64,000 nucleotides of DNA, taken from NCBI GenBank assembly GCA_948567375.1, contig OX419759.1:4751303-4815302 (forward strand). Reading direction: 5' to 3'. Source of the stretch: Lunularia cruciata. Lineage: Eukaryota; Streptophyta; Marchantiopsida; Lunulariales; Lunulariaceae. Position 1 is the first letter of the stretch. Each line of letters opens with the position of its first letter. The translations under genes were made by a program, and so were the position numbers. The notes beneath the pieces are model-generated. The model was not told where the DNA came from, did not search any database, and worked only from the letters and a program-made list of their open reading frames with translations. Below are positions 54,880-64,000 of the stretch, piece by piece.

Positions 54880-56745
54880 TGGCCATTAAGTCTTCAATGT
54901 TAGCCTTATACCTATTTTAGATAGGTTCTTTGAGCTAATCTCTCAAGCAAGAGCTTGGGAGTTAGCTTTGATAGTGTCATAGCTTGTATGCTAATCTGCA
55001 GTCTTCAATCTACAACCCCTTGTTGCACTCTATCTTCTTAATTCAGTTATTCTTGCACTTGTAGCTAGGTATGTTGGTAGATGCTTAACAACTCAAATTG
55101 GACCTTGTAAGATTAGTTTCTGAGTATTTCAGTATTCATCTGGAGTTTGGTTCTTCTCTCCTCACAAATGGTGTAAGATCAATCATCAAATTATGTGTGT
55201 TTTCCCACATACAATCACAAGTGATCTTTTGAAAAATCACTTTTCCCAACTCTTTGATTGTGTAATTTAAATTAACCTCAATCTTTAGTGTATATTTTCC
55301 ATCATTTTCATCACTCTATTATTCACACATCAGATTTTGGTCCTGTGTAGACAATTCACACACCAGAATCACCTATGCCTTAATTTTGATGTTGTTGTTG
55401 TCCTTTAGTCATACATTAAGGTTGGTATGATCTTTGTAATCCAATTACTCCTCACTCCTCTTCCCATCCATCATTTTTTCTATGCAGTTGCCCTTATCTT
55501 CATTTACTACCTTGCTTTTAAGGATATTGCAACTTTGTATTGAATAATTAACTAGTGAGTATTGCTACCTATTGAGGAACTTTTGGATCAGTTTGCAGCA
55601 GGTTAAGATGTGGATCCACCTTAGAACACATCTCACACTATCTTGCTTTAAGACAAAATAACTTAGAAGAGAATTACACATATTGAAATGTAGAAGAGAA
55701 TAACACCTACTAAAAGTTGAAAAAAATTCCTAAGAATCTATTTACCATACTAGGATTACTTTAGCAACTTTTGGCTTATGAGAAAGACAACTATCAATTG
55801 CAGTCCTTAACTTTGGTTAATCCACAAATAGTATTTCCTTTACTCCTTAATTAATCACACTTTTTATTTTTATTAGATATAGATATATGGGTATATTATG
55901 CTTTGTCCTTGAACTATTTATCCAAATTCAAAACTAGATAATCCATCTTATGAACCAAAATAAATAAACATATGTAGGAAAATTGAGCCCAATTCTAAAG
56001 ATAAAATTTTCACATTTTGATAAAAATGCTTTTGGATAATCCATGTAAGTTCTTTTTAATATCAATAAGACCATCTTGTTGTGCATATATACATCACTAC
56101 ACAACATACATTGTTGTCAACATCATACACTATAGATGTATAACTCATACATCACTCATATCTGAACTCTAAAGTACCACAATTACAACTTTGTTTGAAG
56201 TTAGGTTGCTCTAACCCTATATAGTCATCTATTCCACGTATATGATATGCCCTGTGGTGTTCAAAGATCAAGATGTTAGTTGCTATTGAACCCCATTGTT
56301 AATCTCTTGTATTAATCTCTCATGTGCAATCTATACCATACAAAGGGTGAACACACTATAGGTCAAGTATATCTAGGACATAACCACAATCCTTGAGGGA
56401 CAATCGTGAGAGGAGTCAAACACGCCATATGCCTTCTTCTCAAACATCCATCACACACCTACATAATAATGGCTCCACAAGAAGAACCACATAATATACA
56501 CTGCAAGGTTGCATGTACAAGTTTTAAGCTTAGATCCATATTGCCATCAATGTTTGGGAGGTGGAATGGCACATAGTTATTCATATTATCATTCCAATAG
56601 AACACCATCATATCCTTCCAACACGAGGATTCCAAAAGGCAAAACCTTATGCACTCTCAAAATAGTGTGGCATGTAGTAACATCGAATGTTGGTGCAATC
56701 TGCTATAGATATATATAATCACTTGGATGAAATCAATAGATTGTA
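54880..56745 (+). repeat. Repeat R, copy at 55 kb
   Basis: Starts gtggccattaagtcttcaat (compare 31770) and runs colinear with 31770-33560 to gatatatataatcac. Same orientation as the right-arm copy. CpG-poor and without intact frames. Confidence 0.7.
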
Positions 56746-57098
56746 TGAGGTGCCTTGAATTTTGAGCATTGGTGCTCTTTTTTGTTCTAAGTAGTGAGAC
56801 TGGAGTGATGACCAGTCATACTACCTTTTTTTTCTCTCTAGTGAAGCAAGAATTGATGACCTATAGACCGTGAGAGTGCATGTTCGATGGCAGGTTAAAG
56901 ATTACCCTTTTCTCTAGTGTAGTTGTCTCAATTAGAGTTACATTAGTGGATAGTATTCCGTTAGTGTTTGCACTTGATGATGCTTGGTTGGTGGTGTTGG
57001 CACTTGGTGGTGTACTTGTGGTTTGCAATTGGCGGTTTGCAATTACTTTGTCACAACGTAGTTCATTGGGAATTCTAGAGGTGATAGCCATGCAATAC
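56746..57098. other. Unassigned interval between R and Ty3-B copy 2
   Basis: Contains an 85-codon plus-strand frame (56880-57137) rich in Val/Leu that overlaps the LTR edge, and a short ggtttgcaatt duplication near 57020. I see no gene that I can support. Confidence 0.3.
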
Positions 57099-59901
57099 TA
57101 TGAGCCAACCTGTCTCTCACTCAAGATGAACCTCTGATGGTTATTATAGTAGCGCACCATGGACTAAGAAGACAAGGAAATCTAACTCCATTATACTCCT
57201 CCAAGGCTAACACTCCAAGACTCAAGACATTGCTCACTAGAGAACTCAATGAGAGTGATATGGTTGCAAATGAAAGGATGGCGAGTATCTCCTCACTCCT
57301 TGTTTATATACTTGTGGAATATTTATGCACCAAATTTACTAATTATTGTAGTTATTCAAGTAACTAGACTAAAAGTCAAGTAAAGTAAAAAAGTATAAGG
57401 GAATATCCATCCACATGGGCATATTCCACTAAGAATGTGATTTTATCTTGAACCAAATAAGTCAAGGACTCTTTCACATGGGCTATCCTTGTACTATAGA
57501 AGAATCCAAAACAAAAGGCTTGTGAGCCCAAGAGTTCTCAACTCTTTTCTTAAAGTCAAACACCTAGGACTAATACCAAGTCAACACACTAAAATCTAAA
57601 ATAATGGTGCTCATCTTTTCCACTTCATCTAAAGTAAGGTCTCATCTATCTTTAGCTAACTTTATATGACTAAATTTATATGACTAACTTTAGCTAATCA
57701 TGACTAATGTAGAACTATATTTTATCTCTATATAAATAATTTCTCTCAAGTACTTGTAATACCAAGCTAAATATCAAAATACCACACACATGCACAAATG
57801 GGTGTTACATTTATCCTTGGACTAAGTTTTCAATTTTTTCCTCAAAGTGAATGTCTCTCTACCTTCTATGATACATCTTCAACTTATCATGGTTAATCTT
57901 ATCAAAGTGTCTTCCTCCCAACTCCTTGAGATCATAAGTGTAATTGCCCCACACCTTTTCCACTATGATAGGTCCAAAGCATTTAGGCAAAAACTTCTTT
58001 TGCACTCTTTTAAATTGAATGGGATCAAACAACATCACCCAATCACCTTCTTTAGAGAGCTCTACCTTCTTCTTGCCTTGCCTCTTTTCATAGCTCTCCT
58101 TTTGTTTCCTTTGAGCTTGCTCCACTCTAACCATAGCAACTGCTCTTGCCTCCTCCAAATCCATGAGTTGATCCTTCCGTAACTTCTCTTCATCACCTCC
58201 ATGTGCTTTCTTCAATCTTCTATGAATTCTTTTGAAAGTAGGAAGATAAAAGTGAAGAGGTAAGGTAGACTCAATACCATATACTAATTGAAATGGATAA
58301 TATCCGGTAGAAGTCTTCATGGTTGTCCTATAATCTCACAAAACTGCATGAATCTTCTTGTCCCAATGATGTTTAGCCCCCTCCATTTCTACATGTTAGG
58401 CCAACATATGCACAAGGTCTGATTGGTTCTCTCTATCAAGCCATTGGAATTGGCTTATAGGATGTGATTACTCTATGTTTGATAGAGAAGTGTTGTAGCA
58501 TGGCTATGATGATGCTTCCCATAAACTCTCCTCCTCTATTAGAAACCAACTCCAAAGAGCATCCAAACCTAGTGTTGATGCATTCATAAAGAAATCTACC
58601 TACTTCATCTTCATTCTTGTCCCTCAATGGTCTAGCCTCAACCCACTTAGTAAGGTTATTAGTAACTACCACAATGTAACAATTGTTCCTTGGTGTGCTA
58701 TTGAGAGTACCTACAAAATCAATTGCCCACTTCTTAAAAGGTCCTAGCAATGGAATTGATCTAAGTGGTCGAGTAGAAGTAGAATTTCTAGCAAAAGCTT
58801 GACAAACATGACAAGTTTTGCAATAATCAAGACAATCCTTGAAAAATCCTCTCCAATAGTAACCTGCATCTAGAATCTTGAAAACAATTACCTTTCTTGC
58901 AAAGTATTCTCCACACACTAAAACTTCATGAAACTCTTTTATGAGTAGGATAGACTCTTCCTTAACCTGTACTCTTTGAAGTAGCCCATCTGCTCCTTGG
59001 TGAAAAAGAATATCCTCCAGCATTTTGTAAGGTCTAGATCTTGCTGCAAGGGCCTTCTTCTCCCTAGCGTGCGTTCCTTTTGGATAGTAACCTCTTGTAA
59101 CAAAATCCACTATCTCCTTGTACTCCATTGGAACCTCTTGAGTGACTAAGATTATCATGAGCTCTTCATCCACAAAAGAATCATCCACTAGCTCATCTCC
59201 ATCATGATCATAGGTCCTAGATAACAAATCAACATTTGCATGTTTCTTCCCTAGCCTATCCTCGATGGTATAGTCATACTCAAACAAGAGTATCATCCAC
59301 CTTGCTAGTCTCCTTTCCACATTAGACTTGTTAAAGATGTACTTTAAAGCCTTGTGATTTGTGAGAATGATTGCTTTCTCTCCAATCAAAATTGTCTAAC
59401 CTTATTGCGACCAAAGATCACTGCCAACCTTTCTCTTTCTATGACAAAGTAGTTCTTTTCTGCTGATACCATCTGCCTACTAGGCTACATTTGCTATTGG
59501 ATGATCATACCCATCTTGGTCCAATTGACTAAGAGTGCATCCTATTGCTGCATTAGAAGCATCAGTGTAGAGGATGAAAGGTTTACTCCAATCAGGTTTA
59601 ACAAAAATTAGAGCTACAACAAGGGATTACTTGAGTTCCTCAAAAGATTTGAGAGTTTCCTTGTCCTCCAAAATCACCATGTATTCTACACCCTTCTTCA
59701 TGTAAATAGTCAATGCATAATCCTTGTTGGAAATGAGAAGATGAACCTCCTATAGTATCCAACCATCCCAAGAATTGTCATAACTTTGTCAAGCTTAAAG
59801 GAAATGGAAGGTCTGAGATTTTTCTCACCTTCTCAAGATCAATTGCTATTCTATCCTTGGAGATGATGTGCCCCATAAGTAGAACTTCTTCACATGCACT
59901 T
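57099..59901 (-). mobile_element. Ty3-B copy 2, 5'-truncated
   Basis: Same family as 9043-13758, on the minus strand. 3' LTR 57099-57809; integrase C-terminal domain ~57850-58320; integrase core and zinc finger ~58430-59000 (CHVCQAFARNSTSTRPLRS, KWAIDFVG); RNase H ~59100-59600; end of RT to ~59900 (HIISKDRIAID). It is better preserved than copy 1. The 5' half is missing and the body abuts an LTR fragment of the same family. A few breaks in the remaining part. Confidence 0.85.
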
Positions 59902-60312
59902 CAAGTAAAATCAAGAAATATAAAGGAATATTCTTCCACATGGGCATATTCCACTAAGAATATGATCTTATCTTGACCCAACCACTAAGTCAAGGATTCT
60001 TTCACATACGCTATCCTTGTACTATGGAAGAATCCAAAACAAAAAGGTTCGCGGGCCTAATGGTTCTCAAGTCTTTCCTCAAAGTCAAACACCTAAGAAT
60101 AATACCAAGTCAGCACATCTTTTGCTCATCTAGTGCTCATCTTTTTCACCTCATCTAAAGTACTGTCCTCTCTATCTTAGCTATGACTAACTTTAGCTAA
60201 TCATGACTAATGTAGAACTATACTTTATCTCTTTATAAATAATATTTCTCAAGTACTTATAATACCAAGCTAAATATCACAATATCATATATATGCACAA
60301 ATGGGTATTATA
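59902..60312 (-). repeat. Ty3-B LTR fragment
   Basis: About 410 bp of the LTR start, minus strand from 60312 (tataatacccatttgtgc), same orientation as copy 2. It joins RT sequence at ~59901, so it is either the remnant 5' LTR after an internal deletion or a separate insertion. Confidence 0.75.
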
Positions 60313-62122
60313 GTACGCAATGGGTTTACTTGAAGTGGCACTTGGTATCAACCTATATCTTAGGTCAGGTCAATGAAGGAAGAGATTCACTTTGAGTTGG
60401 AGTTCAACACAAGAGCTAATTCAGTTGAGAGTGCACTTGGTGTATCCACACCATTGATGTGAGATATGCATGAGATTTACTAAGCCTCCAAAGACCATAG
60501 GCATTACTCTGGTACAGTGGGTACCATTGAGTTGGATGTCTTCATCCACGAGTTTTGATAGTTGGTGTTATTTGCAGTAGATGCGGAATTTAACTTTGTT
60601 TACACCTTCACGGCATGGAAGGGGTTATCTCAACATTTGGAGGGTCCACCAATGGACGACTACCATGAGTTCAAGAGAGTTCTCTTGGAGGAGATTGAGT
60701 TATGGAGACAATATTGGTCTTCAAACAATATCTCCATCATCTTAGGCTTTGTTGCTAGGGGTAGATTGGATGTACCCATAAGTTCTAACTCAAGTAGCAT
60801 TGGTAGAGCTAGCTCAATCCTATAGGTGGGTATATGAGTACAGAGGTACTTGTATGTGGAGAGAGATGAGACGGCTAGCCAAGTCTCTCTACATCATGTA
60901 GCACATTTGGCTTATTTGTATCTTGAGTTATTATTGATGTCAATAATAAAGGGCTACTAAAAGACCCTACCAACAGACATCTCCTTGCTAGGACACAATA
61001 CTTAGAGAGACATAGTCCCATCCACTTGGTGATTGGTAGATGGCCATGTCAATGACATACACGTGTTGGCCAAGGTTTGGATCTTCAAGATGCCCATTCC
61101 AGAGTGTTTTGGGAGTTGTTATGCATATTTCAACAACTTTAGGTTCATTAGTTTGTTTCTTCTGCTTAACTTTTGGAGAACATTCCTTTGATAGGTGATT
61201 CTTGCACCAAGGTGGTGGCAAGTACACATTAGTTCCATTCTTTGATAGGACTTGCTATTGTCAGGGAGATTTTTTGGTCTCAAGAATGTGCTGGGCACCT
61301 GGCTGCTTGTGCTTTGATTGTTTTGGTTGCCAATGACTCAAAACTTCTTGTATTCTAACACTCTTTCTCTACTCTTGAATGGTTGGCAATCTCCTTCTTG
61401 TAAGAGCACATTTTTTACCATTGCTCCCAATGGTAAGGCTCTTTTTGAGAGTTTTGTGTTGGGTTCCATGGGTTAATGTTGACCTTCACAAAATTGTTCA
61501 TGATTTGTTAAGTTCAGGTTTGTGGTTCCCTACTCCTGTATGGTCTTGTATTTCAGTTCTCCTGTTAAGTTCAAGGTTGTGGTTCTTTACTCTTGTATGG
61601 TCTTGTATTCCAGTTCTCCTGTTAAGTTTGGGTTTGTGGTTCTGGATTTGGCAGGCTCATAGAACTTGGTTTAGGGGTGTTTATAGAATAGACACAAGCA
61701 ATCTAAACGGGGTCAACATTTGGCATCTAGATCATTGAATTGTGCCATTAGCGTAGACTGGATTGAGAGCTCCTAAACTAGAGTCGTTCCCTTGACTCTA
61801 TTCATAGATCAAAATACACACATTTTTTCACTATTGACTTCATATTCACCAGAATACCAAGGTATGCAGTTTACAAGTTTTCAAAGGAAGCCAAAAAACT
61901 CTAGTCTGTACACTCACCACACCTGAACTCAACAACTGTCCAAGCAATTCACTCAAACAATTCTTCTCTTCCTCATCCTATCACAAACAAGCAACTCTCT
62001 TGAAACCACTTCTCTTGTATGTCCTATCCCAGACATGCAACTATCTAAGAACCACTTCTCTTGCATGTCCAATCACAATCAAGGCAAAATCACCCTCAAA
62101 AACTTTCTACACCTCTCTATCT
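60313..62122. other. Unassigned interval between Ty3-B copies
   Basis: Holds an 87-codon plus-strand frame at 60562-60825 (AVDAEFNFVYTFTAWKG, then DDYHEFKRVLLEEIELW). The first part faintly recalls the DDE region of PIF/Harbinger transposases, too weak to call. A tandem repeat lies at 61507-61645. The rest shows no supported gene. Confidence 0.35.
61507..61645 (+). repeat. 57-bp tandem repeat, 2.4 units
   Basis: Units start gttaagtt at 61507, 61564 and 61621; each has tttgtggttc-like and tatggtcttgtatt blocks. Confidence 0.9.
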
Positions 62123-63188
62123 TGTGAGGCGGCCTGTCTCTCACTTAGGATGAACCTCTAATGGCTATTATGGTAGCACACCATGGAATTAGAAGGTTAG
62201 GAACCCCAACTCCATCATACTCTTTTAAGGCCACCACTCCAAGATTCAAGACATTACTCACTAGAGAAGTCAATGAGAGAGAGATAGTTCCAAATGAAAG
62301 GATGATTAGTACCTCCTCACCCCTTGTTTATATACTTATGAAATAGTTATGCACCAAAGTTACTAATTACAGGAGTAGCTCAAGCTACTAGGCTAAAATT
62401 CAAGTAAAGTAAAAAATTATATCCATCCATGTGGGCATATTCCACTAAGCATGTGATCTTATCTTGACCCAACCACTAAGTCAAGGATTCCTTCACATGG
62501 GCTATCGTTGGACTATAGAAGAATGCAAAACAAAAAGGCTTGTGGGCCCAAGAGTTCTCAACTCTTTCCTCAAAGTCAAACACCTCCCAATAATACCAAG
62601 TCAATACACTAGAATCCAAAATAGTGATGTTCATCTTTTCCAATTCCTCTAAAGTAAGGTCCCCTCTATCTTAGCTATATCTTACTTTAGTTAACCATAA
62701 CTAATGTAAAACCATCCTTTATCTCTATATAAATAATATTTCTCAAGTACTTGTAATACCAAACTAAATATGACAATACCACACACATGTACAAAAGGTG
62801 TTACATTTACCCCCAAACTAAGTTTTCACTTTTTCCTCAAAATGAAGGTCTCTCTACATTCTCTGATACATCTTCAACTTATCATGGTTAATCTTATCAA
62901 AGTGTTTTCCTCCCAATTCCTTGAGATCATAAGTGTAATTGCTCCACACCTTGTCCACTATGATAGGTCCAAAGTACTTAGGCAAAAACTTCTTTTGCAC
63001 TCTCTTGAATCAAATAGAATCAAACAACATTATCCAATCACCTTCTTTGAAAGGTTTCATCTTCTTCTTGCCTTGCCTCTTGTCATAGCTCTCCTTTTGT
63101 TTCCTTTGGGCTTGCTCCACTCAAACCATAGCAATTGCTTTTGCCTCTTCCAACTCCGTTAGCTATTCCTTCCTTGACTTCTTTGCAT
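62123..63188 (-). mobile_element. Ty3-B copy 3, 3' end only
   Basis: 3' LTR 62123-62805 (begins TGTAACACC on the minus strand, ends CCTCACA) followed upstream by the integrase C-terminal region ~62850-63188. Homology to 12700-13080 stops at tgcat near 63188, where repeat R begins. Truncated; the rest may continue beyond the window if R is an insertion. Confidence 0.8.
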
Positions 63189-64000
63189 GCAAAACATACT
63201 CAATTAGGTAATACAAAGTTGAAATATCCTTAAAAGCAAGAGTAGTTATTGAAGAGGAGTGATTGGATTACAATAATCCTACCAACTTTAGTTCTTGGCT
63301 GAAGGTCAATAACAATGACATCAACATTGAGGCATAGGTGATTGTTGTGGGTGATTTATCTACACTAGACAAAAACCTGATATGTGAAAAATCGAAGTGA
63401 TGAAAAGGATGCAAAATATAAACCAAAGGTTAAGGCTAATTTAAATTATATGATCAAATTGTTGGAAATCTGATATTTTAGAAGATCATTTATGATGGTG
63501 TGTGGGAAAACACACATAATTTTATGATTGATCTTATACTATTTCTGAGGAGAGAAGAAAAATCTTCAATTGAATAGTGAAATACTCAAAATCAAATCTC
63601 ACAAGAGCCACTTTGATTGCTAAGCATCTACCAACATATCTAGTAATAAGTGCAAGAATGACTGAATGAAGAAGATAGAGTGCAATAAGAGGTTGTGGTT
63701 GGAAGATTGCAAATTAACATACAAGCCATGACAACTATCAAAGGTAACTCCTAAGCTCTTGGTTGAGTGATTAGCTCAAAGAACCTACCTAATACAGGTA
63801 TAAGGTTAGCATTGAAGACTCAATGGCCATTTGGCGTGTATTGGGTGTGTATTTTCTGGTTCTACCCTAAGAATTTAGAATAGACATGATAATAAAAGAT
63901 TTATATAGTGGGAAGGTGCTCCATAGCATTTACTTGACTATTCAAGTAGCTACCAACATTTGTGATTTATACTTGATCATGTACATATAGAAATTAAGGG
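63189..64000 (-). repeat. Repeat R, copy at window end
   Basis: Minus-strand relative of 31590-32350: shares ctaaattaaccttaatc-like, tagaagatca, taagcatctaccaacata and tagtgggaaggt blocks. Runs off the window. Confidence 0.65.

Noticed and set aside
1-64000. tRNA and rRNA genes, CRISPR arrays, bacterial defence systems
   Set aside because: No cloverleaf-compatible B-box, rRNA motif or regularly spaced repeat array was seen. The tandem repeats here are contiguous units without unique spacers.

Overview
The window looks like nuclear DNA of a seed plant with a large, repeat-rich genome. A gymnosperm is my best guess: the retroelements are old and heavily decayed, long stretches are TG-rich and CpG-poor, and the only recognisable protein-coding gene family is a plant amino acid permease (AAP, AAAP superfamily) with short introns. 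I cannot name the species. There is no operon, CRISPR array or prokaryotic system here.

Layout. 1-13.76 kb is a nest of Ty3/gypsy fossils. A chromodomain-bearing element (Ty3-A, 1572-9042) sits inside an older non-chromovirus element (Ty3-B, ~720-1571 plus 9043-13758), and Ty3-A itself carries a 1.85 kb solo-LTR-like insert (4548-6397). 13.76-17.26 kb holds further decayed Ty3 pieces and unassigned DNA.

17.26-52.6 kb is an amino acid permease cluster with five copies, named here E(+), A(-), B(+), C(+) and D(-). A (17360-19422) has six exons with intact splice sites and a 417-codon reading frame, but its last ~40 codons run antisense through the neighbouring copy E. B, C and D are pseudogenes. 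A and B lie in the two arms of a large inverted duplication (17484-26802 and 31818-46368, spacer ~5.0 kb). After removal of a Ty1/copia element in intron 1 of B (39709-44799), the arms are about 9.3 and 9.45 kb. Each arm also carries a duplicated promoter module and two copies of an unclassified dispersed repeat (called R). Copy D contains 88 nt identical, as I recall it, to the plant U6 snRNA consensus, joined to the start of its exon 2.

52.6-54.9 kb is low-copy, CpG-retaining DNA with duplicated flanks and no gene I can name. 54.9-64 kb returns to repeats: R copies at both ends, two truncated minus-strand Ty3-B copies (57099-59901, 62123-63188), a stray Ty3-B LTR fragment (59902-60312), and ~1.8 kb of unassigned DNA.

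Most of the window is fossil. The biological story is repeated inverted duplication of one transporter gene (E/A tail-to-tail, A/B head-to-head, C/D tail-to-tail), with truncation, antisense fusion, retroelement insertion and snRNA capture. All similarity statements rest on alignment by eye; percentages are approximate hand counts.
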